A stretch of 64,000 nt of DNA from Stenomitos rutilans HA7619-LM2 (GCA_019358945.1 JAHHIE010000015.1:1-64000); one strand, 5' to 3'; positions 53,262 through 62,596 are shown, counted from the stretch's first letter. Notes: generated by a model not told the origin, from the sequence alone. Numbers and translations are program-made.

Positions 53262-54134
53262 ATGAAGTCGATCGCTCCTCCTGCGCTTGAATGTCCCTGT
53301 CTACCTGTGCTGTCTAGCCGAAACAAGGGGTGGGAAAACATTTTGGTGGAACAATTTCAGCACTCATCGGGGGAGGGAAAAACTCGTTTCAAAGAGGAAC
53401 ACACGATTTGTCTGTCGCTGGCATCGCGCCCGGTGCGCTTTCTCTTCATTCAAGGTGGCAAGACGCACACAAGCCTGTATAGCAAGGGCGACATTTCCGT
53501 AACGCCTGCTGAAACACCGTTTTTTGCCCGCTGGGACGGCGATGATCACTACTTGCAGATCCGCCTTGCATCCAAGTTTATGCAAACGATCGCCCGCGAA
53601 ACGCTGGACAAGCAGCCCGATCAGCTAGAGCTATTGCCCACGTTTCGGACGCGTGATCCTCAAATTGAGGCGATCGGGCTGCTGCTGTTGTCCGAACTTC
53701 AGCAAAAAAATGTCGGCAGTAGGCTCTACGTCGAGTCGTTAACGAATGTGCTGGCAGTGCATTTACTCAGGCAATATGCTGTGGCGAAACCACACCTATC
53801 TGTTTATGAGGGTGGCTTACCTGAGCGTCAACTGCTGTACGTCCTGGAATATCTGCATGAGCATCTGGATCAGGACATTAAGCTCGCGGATTTAGCGGCG
53901 TTAGTGGGGATGAGCCAGTTCCATTTCAGCCATTTATTCAAGCAATCGATCGGTCTACCTCCCTATCAATACCTGCTACAACAGCGGGTAGAACGAGCCA
54001 AGCAACTATTGAAGCAAACCGATCGCACCATTGTAGAGATTGCTTTTTTATGTGGATTCAATAGCCATAGCCATTTGAGCAAACAGTTTCGGCAATTGAC
54101 TGGCATTACGCCAACAGCTTACAGAGCTAACTAA
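53262..54134 (+). CDS. AraC-family transcriptional regulator
   Basis: A 290-residue regulator from the ATG at 53262, the choice nearest to the conserved part; a longer frame opens at 53160. The N-terminal half is a cupin-like sensor region (about 15-150); the C-terminal AraC domain (about 190-290) has both helix-turn-helix motifs, LADLAALVGMSQFHFSHLFK and EIAFLCGFNSHSHLSKQFR, ending LTGITPTAYR. It is transcribed away from azoR and probably controls azoR and itself from the 168-base gap. The inducer is unknown. Confidence 0.88.
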   Translation: MKSIAPPALECPCLPVLSSRNKGWENILVEQFQHSSGEGKTRFKEEHTICLSLASRPVRFLFIQGGKTHTSLYSKGDISVTPAETPFFARWDGDDHYLQIRLASKFMQTIARETLDKQPDQLELLPTFRTRDPQIEAIGLLLLSELQQKNVGSRLYVESLTNVLAVHLLRQYAVAKPHLSVYEGGLPERQLLYVLEYLHEHLDQDIKLADLAALVGMSQFHFSHLFKQSIGLPPYQYLLQQRVERAKQLLKQTDRTIVEIAFLCGFNSHSHLSKQFRQLTGITPTAYRAN

Positions 54135-54312
54135 CGATTATGGATCGTTAAAGCTTAGGAACATGCGATCGATGCTGCTCTCTAAAGATCACAATTTCTA
54201 GTGAGCAACAGTCTAGACATCATCTACAAACACTATGCAAGCCGCACTGCGTAGTATCTAACTTTTAAGGTCAACTTTATCTCTTTCTAGGAAGTAACTC
54301 GTCTGAAAGCGA

Positions 54313-54385
<73 letters not shown>

Positions 54386-54561
54386 GGGGTGTAGCGCTTT
54401 AACAACTTAGCAAACCCATGTAACCAATTGCAAGCTAATTTTGAGAAAGAGTTGATCGCGCAGCGAGATAGGCTTTGGATTCAGAGCAGGAAGCCAGTTT
54501 CGTGCGGCAAAATGAAGCTAGGTAGTCTCATTCGACTGCGATTCTCTCATCTTCATAACGC

Positions 54562-55329
54562 ATGGATTGGCAGGAAATTTCTGGTAATTGGGTTTTGGTA
54601 CCGCCACGCCCCACTGCGATCGTCCACTTTTTGGGTGGTGCCTTTGTGGCAACCGCACCTCACGTCACCTACCGCAGGTTTTTAGAGCAATTAGCTACGC
54701 AAGGGTATGTAATTGTTGCCACCCCCTTTGTCAATACGTTTGACCACACCGCGATCGCCAAAAGCGTCCTCAAAGAGTTTGAGCAGGCTTTAGAGACGCT
54801 CTACGCCAGGGTGTTGCATAAACGCTATTTGCCAATTTATGGCGTAGGTCACAGTATGGGCTGCAAGCTGCATTTGCTCATTGGCAGCTTATTTTCTGTG
54901 GAGCGATCGGGCAATATTTTGATTGCCTTCAACAATTTTTCGGCTCGGAACGCCGTGCCTCTGGTCGAACAATTTTCGCCTATCTTTGCAGTCGAGTTCA
55001 CACCATCACCACTGGAGACGAATCAACTGGTTGCTCAGCGCTACCAGGTACGCCGAAATTTGCTGGTGAACTTTACGAACGACACGATCGACCAGTCTGC
55101 TAAGTTAGCTAATGTGTTGCAAACCCGTTTTCCAGGCATGATTGCGACTCAAACCCTGTCTGGCAACCATTTGACCCCACTTGGCCCGGACGTTAGCTGG
55201 CAAATGGGCGACGTTTTCACACCTTTTGACGCGATCGGGCAATGGGTTCGTCAAGGTGTTTATCGAGAACTCCATCAGCTAGAACGTACTGTCTTGCGGT
55301 GGCTCGATCCATTAGCGTCTTTCAGCTAG
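54562..55329 (+). CDS. DUF1350 alpha/beta-hydrolase-like protein
   Basis: A 255-residue protein typical of cyanobacteria and plastids. HFLGGAFVATAPHVTYRRFLE, the nucleophile-like elbow GVGHSMGCKLHLL and LSGNHLTPLGPD near the C-terminus match DUF1350. The Ser in GHSMG and the His in GNHLTP could be a catalytic pair, so a lipase-like role in membranes is possible but unproven. It lies 176 bases right of the divergent tRNA gene. Start at the ATG at 54562 (MDWQE); an upstream frame is not coding. Confidence 0.85.
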   Translation: MDWQEISGNWVLVPPRPTAIVHFLGGAFVATAPHVTYRRFLEQLATQGYVIVATPFVNTFDHTAIAKSVLKEFEQALETLYARVLHKRYLPIYGVGHSMGCKLHLLIGSLFSVERSGNILIAFNNFSARNAVPLVEQFSPIFAVEFTPSPLETNQLVAQRYQVRRNLLVNFTNDTIDQSAKLANVLQTRFPGMIATQTLSGNHLTPLGPDVSWQMGDVFTPFDAIGQWVRQGVYRELHQLERTVLRWLDPLASFS

Positions 55330-55450
55330 CGTCTGTACCACCACCCAGTTTTTGACGACGCTTGCCGCTCCAGCAGAAGAAGTACCTTAGATACAGTTCT
55401 GCAAAGATGTAGCATAGTCTGACTGCGACGTAGCTCATTGGGTCTTCGGG

Positions 55451-55612
55451 ATGGCATTTTTCAAGCCTTTGGTTCAACTAGGGGTCGTATGTTTACTCAC
55501 CGCACTCATGTGTTTAGTAATGGTCGAGTTTTTACAGACCAGCCCCCTGTGTAGCATTGGTTTTTTGTGTCTGGCGACGCTAGGGGCACTTTTAACGGCT
55601 AATGCTCTGTGA
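55451..55612 (+). CDS. Possible small membrane protein, 53 residues
   Basis: An ATG at 55451 opens a 53-residue frame with two hydrophobic stretches (about 7-25 and 32-52), beginning MAFFKPLVQLGVV and ending LLTANAL. The hydrophobic pattern is convincing, but GGTCTTCGGG upstream is only a weak ribosome site and no family is known to me. Confidence 0.4.
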   Translation: MAFFKPLVQLGVVCLLTALMCLVMVEFLQTSPLCSIGFLCLATLGALLTANAL

Positions 55613-55824
55613 GGTCGGTGGATCTTCAGTCTCATCAGGACGGGGATCGGTTTTAGAGTACAGGGTATAGGGTTTGGGGAATGCAAACGAAGCAGCTATT
55701 ACTGTAAGCAACCATTAGTCGTTGGCAATAGAGTGTGATGCAGGAATCGCCATCAATCTTGAATCTCAAGACTTGAATCTCATGATAAGATTCACTGGGT
55801 TTAGAGCGATCGCTGTGGCTACCT

Positions 55825-56172
55825 ATGGAGACTGAATCTGACGTTGAGTGGAATGGGTTAATGGACATTGAAGCGGTACAAAAAACGCTCAATCGTTCTA
55901 GAGCTTCCATCTATCGCTATGCCAATACGGATGCAAATGCGTTGAATCCGCCCTACGATCCAGCCCTTTTAAACCCTGAATTACGCCTACACAAGGATGA
56001 TATCTTGCGGTTTCATCCCAACGAAGTGGCTCGCTTTGCCAGAGACGTGCTGAAGATCAAGCATGTCACAGTTGAAGTGCGTGAAGCTCCCCCCACACCT
56101 ACACAGGAGCTTCTACAGGAGATCCTAGCCGAACTGCAGCGCATTTATGCACTACTGAAGGAGCGATCGTAG
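55825..56172 (+). CDS. Conserved cyanobacterial protein with helix-turn-helix-like start
   Basis: A 115-residue protein. The N-terminal part MDIEAVQKTLNRSRASIYRYANTD looks like a MerR/excisionase-type helix-turn-helix used to recognise DNA; the C-terminal helix LLQEILAELQRIYALL may mediate dimerisation. I recall similar short proteins in many cyanobacteria, none characterised. The gene is followed closely by a degraded transposase. Confidence 0.65.
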   Translation: METESDVEWNGLMDIEAVQKTLNRSRASIYRYANTDANALNPPYDPALLNPELRLHKDDILRFHPNEVARFARDVLKIKHVTVEVREAPPTPTQELLQEILAELQRIYALLKERS

Positions 56173-56263
56173 AAAAGTAGTCCAGGTAGGCTACAGCATG
56201 TGCCTGGAAGTGCAATTTCTCCTGTTGAGGCTCCTCCCTCCTGCTTGACTGACAAATCTCTTT

Positions 56264-56436
56264 TGTAAGCGATTGTCTTGGGCCGTGACACCCACATAGC
56301 CCTCTTGTCCCGGTAGGCGGTCTTGAATGCGTGCCCATTGATCATCGCTCAAAGCGTCACGTCGAGTCGTCATGGTGGTGCTAGTCAGGTGCGTTAATGG
56401 TGTTTTCCCTCTAGCTCAACTAATTAATGACACGCT
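56264..56436 (-). pseudogene. 5' fragment of an IS5-family insertion sequence
   Basis: On the minus strand an ATG at 56373 begins MTTRRDALSDDQWARIQDRL and continues PGQEGYVGVTAQDNRL, the N-terminus of IS5-family transposases (LSDxQWxRIxxxLPG). After about 36 codons the homology stops near 56264 and unrelated sequence follows. Upstream, AGCGTGTCATTAATTAG (56436 downward) is the outer inverted-repeat end, bordered by CTAG (56437-56440). The catalytic DDE domain is entirely lost. Confidence 0.8.
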
Positions 56437-56440
56437 CTAG

Positions 56441-56559
56441 GGGCTGTCATCAATTACGCATACACATGACTTGCAGTAAGGGTTCCAGCCCCTAGCCTTG
56501 TGAGGACGGGCGCGGTAGGGCTGATACTCAAGGTGTCTAAGCTTGATTGATGACGCGCT
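56441..56559. mobile_element. ~120-bp MITE-like element, family C, copy 2
   Basis: GGGCTGTCATCAATTACG at the left and ATTGATGACGCGCT at the right are imperfect terminal inverted repeats. CTAG is present on both sides (56437-56440 and 56560-56563), a 4-bp target duplication of the kind made by IS5. The left CTAG is shared with the adjoining IS5 fragment, whose end has the same consensus (AGCGTGTCATTAAT). Copy 1 is at 43937-44059. Confidence 0.8.
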
Positions 56560-56572
56560 CTAGGGAAAGTTG

Positions 56573-56873
56573 ACCTTAAGGATGCATTTTGGGCGGCACT
56601 TTGGTACTATGTATATAGTTAGGATTCATCCGATTGGGGGATTCCGCACTAAGTTCTCAGCTTTGTTAAAACTTTTTGTTTTTGCTGATTTTAATTTAAG
56701 AGCAACCCGAGAAACGTTTCTAAAGCTTTATTAGGATTACTGGTCGCATTTAGTACGCTTACTAGGCACTCCTATAGGGGTTGATACAAGCGCTTACAAT
56801 GCTTGATGGTACTTTGCCATTATCTCCATCCATAGGTTGCATTCATCCATCTGGAAGCTATGGGGTTTTCTGA
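56573..56873. other. Intergenic region upstream of the RsbW-like gene
   Basis: About 300 A/T-rich bases. A perfect 12-bp palindrome AGAAACGTTTCT lies at 56710-56721 and could be a regulator-binding site; nothing ties it to a particular protein. Confidence 0.4.
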
Positions 56874-57302
56874 GTGATTGCTGTTTCATCTCGTCCTGTC
56901 AAGCGCCACTGGAATACGGTTAGCTTTGCCTCTACGCTGTACCTCATTCCAGTTTTGGATTTGTTGTTGGCGGAAATCCCAAATCGTTGGAAGGCAGAGA
57001 TCCGGCTAGGGTTGCAAGAAGCGTTAGTGAATGCTGCTAAGCACGGCAACGCCTTGGATCCCAGCAAGACGGTTCTTGTGCGGTTTTCGGTTGTTGCCAA
57101 TCAGCATTGGTGGGTTATCTCAGACCAGGGTGCTGGTTTCAACACACCTGAAGAGGCGCTGCCTTGTGACGAGCAGGAGTGCGGGCGCGGTATGTATATC
57201 CTTCACCAAATTTTCGATCAGGTTCAGTGGAATCATCAAGGAACTGAACTGCGCCTCTGTAAGTGCGTCAGAAGTCCTTATCGGTTGCCTTTATTGACTT
57301 AG
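56874..57302 (+). CDS. RsbW-like serine-kinase/anti-sigma ATPase domain protein
   Basis: A 142-residue single HATPase_c domain. The N-box EALVNAAKHGN, the G1 box SDQGAGFN and the lid/G2 region ECGRGMYILHQIFDQ are those of RsbW/SpoIIAB-type ATP-binding proteins, which bind sigma or anti-sigma-antagonist proteins. Cyanobacteria have several such stand-alone domains acting with PP2C phosphatases. A GTG at 56874 is the start. No sigma factor or antagonist is adjacent. It converges on the GvpF/L-like gene. Confidence 0.85.
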   Translation: MIAVSSRPVKRHWNTVSFASTLYLIPVLDLLLAEIPNRWKAEIRLGLQEALVNAAKHGNALDPSKTVLVRFSVVANQHWWVISDQGAGFNTPEEALPCDEQECGRGMYILHQIFDQVQWNHQGTELRLCKCVRSPYRLPLLT

Positions 57303-57367
57303 GTCGGTTAAGCAATCTTATCGGCCGCTTGACTTTATTCCATGCGAGATGCGTCTGCGTTTAGCCT

Positions 57368-58069
57368 TTACTGGTTTGAGTCGCTCTCACTGGTGTTGTC
57401 AACAAAGTGGTAGGGCGGTAACGCGCCTCCTAAAGCAATTTGCCATTCGGGGTGCTGCGCCTGCAAGGTTTGGATTGTTTGGCGAAGTTGCTGCTCTCGA
57501 TCGTATGCGAGTAGCAGGTGAAGGGTCTTGTTTCCTGTTTGGTCTTCGCTCAAGCGACAGTGGCGATATGTTTGAGTGATGGTCTGCTCAATTTGCTTGA
57601 ACGCTGCTTGCTGCTGTTGTTGGTGCAAGAGCTGGGCTTGAAACTGTTGCTTCTTGGCAAGGAAATAATCTTTACCCTTGATTGCTGAGCCAATGGCTAG
57701 CTCTGGTAACGTTTGAGGTATGAGTTTGAGCGTGTATTCGGCCTTTCCTTCTAATTGGGCCAGCTTGTTGAGATAGGTCTGCTGCTGGGTGTACAAATGT
57801 GCTTTTAAGCCTTCCAGCGAGTTAAAGCTTGTACCAAAGCGCAAGGGTAGGATGGTTGTTTGCACAAACAAGTCACGAATGACGCGATCGTGCCCAAGGA
57901 CAGCTTGCATGAGAAGAGTGTCGTCCTGTTTGAGGGCGTCTAAGGAGATGGCTGGCTCAACCAACGCAGAGAGCTGCCCAGTCTCGATCGATTGCACCAA
58001 AGCAACAATGCCGTGTGGCAAGTTTAAAGGTGCAGGGGGTGTTTTACAAAAAGCGTAGGTATACATCAA
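57368..58069 (-). CDS. GvpF/GvpL-family protein
   Basis: A 233-residue protein with the GvpL/GvpF layout: N-terminal MYTYAFCKTP, HDRVIRDLFVQTTILPLRFGTSF (the best conserved block), then a Gln-rich coiled region and a ferredoxin-like C-terminal half. GvpF binds GvpA and helps nucleate gas vesicles. No gvpA, gvpC, gvpN or gvpJ gene is in the window. It begins inside the end of the upstream 586-residue gene (overlap 58066-58069), so the two are translationally coupled. It may be a remnant of a vesicle cluster or have another role with its partner. Confidence 0.82.
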   Translation of the reverse strand: MMYTYAFCKTPPAPLNLPHGIVALVQSIETGQLSALVEPAISLDALKQDDTLLMQAVLGHDRVIRDLFVQTTILPLRFGTSFNSLEGLKAHLYTQQQTYLNKLAQLEGKAEYTLKLIPQTLPELAIGSAIKGKDYFLAKKQQFQAQLLHQQQQQAAFKQIEQTITQTYRHCRLSEDQTGNKTLHLLLAYDREQQLRQTIQTLQAQHPEWQIALGGALPPYHFVDNTSESDSNQ

Positions 58070-59826
58070 AGGGCGTCCGCAACAAACGCAAGGCTTATAC
58101 TTAGCTTCATGGTGCCAGTTTGCCAGTCTTGCTCAATGTCTTCAAGCCACGTAATCGAAACACCGTCTTTTAGCAGCCGATAGGCAAACATGGTTTCATC
58201 AAGTTGCTGCTGTAGATGATCGATGACTGCTGTGATTGGTGTTGGCTGTGAGCCGACTGCCGTGTTAATTTGAACAACTGTGCTGCTGCTTAGCGAAACT
58301 ACGTCTGACTCAATCGATCGCCCAGTTGATAAGTCGAGCTGATAGTCTACATCGGTTGCCTTTAAGTGCAATGCTGCAAGCAATCGGAGCGTACCCCGTT
58401 GCCAGTGTGCATGGGGTTGTAATACTTGGGCAGATATACCTCCTACGAGTCGCATTATATCGTGTGTGCTGCTGGTGATTGACCACAGCAGGTTTGGGAC
58501 GAGCTCATCCATTAGCAGCATGGGGTGCAGCAGCTCAAGACCAGACGTGTTGAGCTGCTGCTCACAACTGTCAATTGCGGCTTGGACAATGAGCGCCAGG
58601 TGCGCTTCCTTTTCGCCGCACGTTATCTGCTGATGGCGCAGTTGAGCCAGGGTCTGTTCACACTGCTGCTGAGCGGTTTCTTGGGCATAACGCTCTAGAG
58701 CCTCGGTTTCGGTCAGCCGCACCAAGGTGGTAGGGCTGAGCAGGCGATCAACTGGATTAACGACGGATACATGGGTTTTGGACAGTAAGCCCGCGATCGC
58801 AGGCTTTGCCGCTGTGGGCCATTGGGAGGCGCTATTTTGAGCCAGCCCAACTGTTTCTTCCATGAGCTCTGCTTCAATCAATTCAGGTTCAATCAATTCA
58901 GGATGTCTGGCGCTCTCTTCGCTGCCATCAGTTTGAGCGATCTGTGTGCTAAAGGCAAAACCCAAGCGAAGTCGGAGGTCGCCCGCTTGCCAGTCTATTC
59001 CAGGCTGTAGTAGCTCGATCGCGACTCCTTGAAGAAATGTATCGAGCCCAGACACACTGGTTTGCAGTTGGCGCAAAACAGCTTGCAGTTGATGCTTTAC
59101 CTGACAAGGGGAAGCGTCACTGGCTTCGATCGTTGTGCAGCGGATGGGTAATGCCGACTCATCTGATTGAACGATCGCGGTTGGTTCTAACATCAACTCA
59201 GGCGGGTAGCCAGTGGCTAAATCAAAACACCAGCGGATGGTGGGCGCTTCTACTTCTAGCATGACCACTAATCGCAGCATGCCACACACCCAGCCTTGCT
59301 CCGGTAGCCAGCGCTTTGCGCGAATGCCTTCAATGAGGTGCATGGCGCTGTAAGAACTGCGAGCAAGACGCCAAAGTAAAGAGGGAATCAGGCTCTCGAT
59401 TGTGGTGAAAGGGCTAGGCAGCGGGGAAATGAGGTCAAACGGACTGACTTGAGGTGAATGGCTAATGGCTGGCTGCGGGCTGTTGACTACCGCCTGACGC
59501 TCTGCATGCAAGGCATCCAGCACGTCGTAGGCTTCTTCGCTTACGTAGGGAAGTAAAGTTTCAAGCTTGTGGGCTTCGCTAAGTGAACCTTCTGGAGCGG
59601 CCAACGGGGACAATCGCGCCAGGTTGATGATCGCTATCAGCCGCTGCATAGCTGCCAGTAGAGTCTCGGAATTTACTGCTGCCGCGATCGGTTGCCCACA
59701 CGACAGCGGATTCACAAACTTAAGCACGGTCTGATGCACCGTAGTCCAATCAAATAGTGGAGGTTCTGCTTGCGTTGGACTGGCAGAAGACTTGTCAGAT
59801 GTGATGAGGAGAGACGGGTTGGGCAT
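58066..59826 (-). CDS. 586-residue protein with two related halves, coupled to GvpF/L, unknown function
   Basis: I do not recognise this family. The halves resemble each other: LIPSLLWRLARSSYSAMHLIEGIRAK (start near 145) and LVPNLLWSITSSTHDIMRLVGGISAQ (near 440), each followed by a WLPEQGW or WQRGTLRLL-type beta strand, DLATG or DLSTG, a loop, and a helix ending in a strand with WQAGDLRLRLGFAF or WQTGTMKLSISLAF. A helical N-terminal region (SEEAYDVLDALHAE) weakly resembles MazG-like helices; this may be chance. No membrane segment or catalytic motif. Its last four bases overlap the GvpF/L gene, so the two are made together. Confidence 0.75.
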   Translation of the reverse strand: MPNPSLLITSDKSSASPTQAEPPLFDWTTVHQTVLKFVNPLSCGQPIAAAVNSETLLAAMQRLIAIINLARLSPLAAPEGSLSEAHKLETLLPYVSEEAYDVLDALHAERQAVVNSPQPAISHSPQVSPFDLISPLPSPFTTIESLIPSLLWRLARSSYSAMHLIEGIRAKRWLPEQGWVCGMLRLVVMLEVEAPTIRWCFDLATGYPPELMLEPTAIVQSDESALPIRCTTIEASDASPCQVKHQLQAVLRQLQTSVSGLDTFLQGVAIELLQPGIDWQAGDLRLRLGFAFSTQIAQTDGSEESARHPELIEPELIEAELMEETVGLAQNSASQWPTAAKPAIAGLLSKTHVSVVNPVDRLLSPTTLVRLTETEALERYAQETAQQQCEQTLAQLRHQQITCGEKEAHLALIVQAAIDSCEQQLNTSGLELLHPMLLMDELVPNLLWSITSSTHDIMRLVGGISAQVLQPHAHWQRGTLRLLAALHLKATDVDYQLDLSTGRSIESDVVSLSSSTVVQINTAVGSQPTPITAVIDHLQQQLDETMFAYRLLKDGVSITWLEDIEQDWQTGTMKLSISLAFVADAL

Positions 59827-60144
59827 AAGTGACCATCATGGGCTGTTCAAAGGCGATTATGGTAAGAATGCCCATTCCGGAGCCTATCTGCAAGAACAGC
59901 AGCCTATTCTTAGTGGAGATTTGTAAATCTGAGCAAGTTTGAAGGTGAACGCGTAGCGCTAGTCCCTTCATTCTTAGCTGTAGCCACGTTTAGCAGTCGA
60001 TATTTCATGCGGTTGCTGGTCAAGTCTCGGTCAGAACGCTCTGCGCAACTTACAATTTTGAGTGTATGGTCATGCCTCGCCATGAACGCTAACGCGCTTA
60101 ACGACCAGCCCGAATCGCACGTACCGTTTCTCCCCTTTTGTGTC

Positions 60145-61032
60145 ATGTCTCTCGTTGCTTTACCGATCGCCGTCTTTACGTCTCCAGGCCCAATGCTGTT
60201 GGAATGGGGGCCGTTCTCCATCCGTTGGTATGGGTTTTTAATCGCATCGGCTGTGCTGATTGGCGTGACGCTTGCCCAATGGTTAGCTAGTCGCCGTGAC
60301 GTCAACCCAGATCTGCTTAGCGATTTGGCACTTTGGCTCGTCATTGCGGCCATTCCGAGCGCGCGGCTTTATTATGTTGCGTTTCAGTGGCAAGAGTATG
60401 CCCAGCATCCCGATCAGATTATTGCCATTTGGAAAGGTGGGATCGCGATTCACGGTGCCATCTTGGGTGGGTTAGTCGCCAGCTTGCTGTTTGCCCGTCT
60501 GCGCCATATTTCCTTCTGGCAATTAGCAGATTTAGTAGCACCATCGCTGATTTTGGGGCAGGCGATCGGGCGCTGGGGCAATTTCTTTAATTCGGAAGCG
60601 TTTGGTCGTCCGACTGATTTGCCCTGGAAGCTCTACATTCCTTTGGAGCGCCGTCCGGCTGGCTATGAGGGGTTTGAATACTTTCATCCCACGTTTCTGT
60701 ACGAGTCGGTCTGGAATCTTACGGTGTTCAGTCTTTTGATTGCGCTCTTTTTTTGGGGCTTGAAAGCACCCTCTCGACTGAAGGTTGGTACTCTCTTTTT
60801 GGTCTATCTCGTCGCCTATAGCTGTGGCCGCGTTTGGATTGAGGGGCTGCGTACCGATAGCTTGATGCTAGGCCCATTACGCATTGCCCAGGTCGTTAGC
60901 TTGACCCAGATTGCGATCGGGCTGTTTGGTTTGGCTTGGCTGTATGGTCTCGATCGCGCTCTACCAGACGTAGCCTCACCTCAGAAGCAAACTGCCGCCA
61001 AAGCATCGCATCAGCCAAATCGAATGCCCTAA
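60145..61032 (+). CDS. lgt: Prolipoprotein diacylglyceryl transferase
   Basis: Inner-membrane enzyme that adds diacylglycerol to the lipobox Cys of lipoproteins. The signature [12 protein letters not shown] and [17 protein letters not shown], with R and N of the active site, and [12 protein letters not shown] are intact. The start at 60145 (MSLVALPI) gives a normal-length protein of 295 residues; upstream codons back to 60007 with an ATG at 60082 are an alternative. It lies upstream of cobM with about 150 bases between, containing a terminator-like hairpin on the opposite strand. Confidence 0.93.
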   Translation: MSLVALPIAVFTSPGPMLLEWGPFSIRWYGFLIASAVLIGVTLAQWLASRRDVNPDLLSDLALWLVIAAIPSARLYYVAFQWQEYAQHPDQIIAIWKGGIAIHGAILGGLVASLLFARLRHISFWQLADLVAPSLILGQAIGRWGNFFNSEAFGRPTDLPWKLYIPLERRPAGYEGFEYFHPTFLYESVWNLTVFSLLIALFFWGLKAPSRLKVGTLFLVYLVAYSCGRVWIEGLRTDSLMLGPLRIAQVVSLTQIAIGLFGLAWLYGLDRALPDVASPQKQTAAKASHQPNRMP

Positions 61033-61056
61033 ACACGTTTTGCACCAGATTTTGCC

Positions 61057-61089
61057 AAAAAAAACACCCCAGAACCAAAGGCTCCAGGG
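61057..61089 (-). terminator. Minus-strand intrinsic terminator between lgt and cobM
   Basis: On the minus strand CCCTGGAGCC and GGTTCTGGGG pair over ten positions with wobbles, around the loop TTT, then GTG and eight T (61064 to 61057). On the plus strand no T-run follows the stem. There is no minus-strand gene just upstream, so it would stop antisense transcription entering lgt. Confidence 0.5.
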
Positions 61090-61181
61090 CGAAATCAGGG
61101 TGCATCTACCACTCTATTCTTCTGCGCTACGGCGACCCGTCCGGAGAAAATGAAATACACGCCATCTAATGCTTCCCTTTT

Positions 61182-62027
61182 GTGACTAACCAACTGCCTC
61201 AGCCGCCTGCTGTCCCTTTACTCCCTGCGGTCTACATTGTGGGTGCTGGCCCTGGTGCCCCCGATTTGCTGACTGTCAAAGCTCAGCACCTCCTCGCACA
61301 GGCAGATGTTGTCTTATTTGCCGATTCTCTCGTGCCTGAGGCGCTTTTGTACGGTGTACGCTCTGCTGCAGAACTGATACCAACGGCTGCAAAAACCTTG
61401 GAAGAAATTGTGCAGCTCATGGTGGCACGCGTGCAGGCAGGATGTAGTGTCGTTCGGTTACATTCAGGTGATCCCAGTCTTTACAGTGCTGCGCAAGAGC
61501 AAATGCAGGCACTATTGGAGGCTGGCATTCCCTTTGAAGTTGTGCCTGGTATTAGTGCTTTTCAAGCGGCAGCGGCAAAACTTCGTGTTGAGTTAACGCT
61601 ACCAGGGGTTGTGCAAACTATTATCCTGACTCGCATAAGTGGGCGTACAGAGGTGCCCTCAACCGAGGAACTCACTACGCTAGCAGTTCATCAAGCGAGC
61701 TTGTGTCTTTACCTGAGTGCAAAGCATGTTGAGACGGCACAGGCAAAGCTAATGCAGCACTATCCAGCCGACACGCCAGTCGCCATCTGCTTTCGCTTGA
61801 GCTGGCAGGATGAAAAAATCTGGTTAGTGCCGTTGTCCGACATGGCTAAGACGACTCAGCAAGAAAAGCTGACGCGGACAACACTTTATATCGTTAGCCC
61901 AGCATTGGCTACTGCAACGGTACCAGAGACCGGCATTCATTTAGAAGTCTCTAGCCGTCGATCGCCCTCACGATCGCGTCTTTACAACCCCAGTCATCCG
62001 CATCTTTTTCGCCCGTCAAGCTCATAA
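61182..62027 (+). CDS. cobM: Precorrin-4 C11-methyltransferase
   Basis: SAM-dependent uroporphyrinogen-type methyltransferase in cobalamin synthesis (CobM, or CbiF in the cobalt-early path). VYIVGAGPGAPDLLTVKA, ADSLVP, RLHSGDPSLYSAAQEQ, VPGISAFQAAAAKL and LTRISGRT are all canonical. A C-terminal 40-residue Ser/Arg-rich tail is extra. The start is a GTG at 61182. No other cob gene is in the window. A terminator lies 110 bases after the stop. Confidence 0.92.
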   Translation: MTNQLPQPPAVPLLPAVYIVGAGPGAPDLLTVKAQHLLAQADVVLFADSLVPEALLYGVRSAAELIPTAAKTLEEIVQLMVARVQAGCSVVRLHSGDPSLYSAAQEQMQALLEAGIPFEVVPGISAFQAAAAKLRVELTLPGVVQTIILTRISGRTEVPSTEELTTLAVHQASLCLYLSAKHVETAQAKLMQHYPADTPVAICFRLSWQDEKIWLVPLSDMAKTTQQEKLTRTTLYIVSPALATATVPETGIHLEVSSRRSPSRSRLYNPSHPHLFRPSSS

Positions 62028-62137
62028 GTACTGAACGAGCTGATGGGGTAAACACGATCGAGACGATCGTGGTGTGCGTTTCCGGATTGGTGGCGATTCG
62101 CTGTGTTGTCATCCTTATGAAGCACTCATAGGTATAA

Positions 62138-62165
62138 ACCCGCCGGATTATCTGGCGGGTTTTTT
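62138..62165 (+). terminator. Rho-independent terminator after cobM
   Basis: ACCCGCC (62138-62144) pairs with GGCGGGT (62154-62160), followed by TTTTTT (through 62165). A strong intrinsic terminator for the cobM transcript. Confidence 0.85.
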
Positions 62166-62263
62166 GTCTACATCGGCAGGGCGCAGTTTGCGCTGAGTAA
62201 AGCTGTAAGAATAGAGAAACCACCGCGATACAGATTTTGTTGCGATACCTGTAACTTCTGCCT

Positions 62264-62500
62264 ATGAAAGCGCTTGCGATCCTATTGACCTCTCTTCTTC
62301 TGGCTGGCTGGATTAGCGCGATTGCGATTCTGGCGATCCAAAACTTTAGCCCTGTTTCGCTACGCTTTTTGGGCTTTCAGTCAATTAACATTCCTGTTGG
62401 CTTAGTGCTGGCCTTTAGCGTTGGCATCGGCGTTTTGGGCACCGCGGTCGTTCAACCGTTGCTTGGGCTTTCCAGCTTCCAGCGAGACGACGATGATTAA
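62264..62500 (+). CDS. LapA-domain (DUF1049) membrane protein
   Basis: A 78-residue protein with two membrane segments (about 5-27 and 42-65) and the FSPVSLRFLGFQSINIPVGL pattern between them that marks the LapA/DUF1049 family. In E. coli LapA takes part in regulating lipopolysaccharide assembly. The acidic tail DDDD is unusual but short. It starts at the ATG at 62264. Confidence 0.8.
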   Translation: MKALAILLTSLLLAGWISAIAILAIQNFSPVSLRFLGFQSINIPVGLVLAFSVGIGVLGTAVVQPLLGLSSFQRDDDD

Positions 62501-62596
62501 GAAAAATTTCGAGTTTTAGGTGATGAGTTTTAAGTTGAAGCCAGCCGTCTGAAAAACAAAGCTGAGAATTAGCAGCCCTGCCGCTTACCGAACCCT

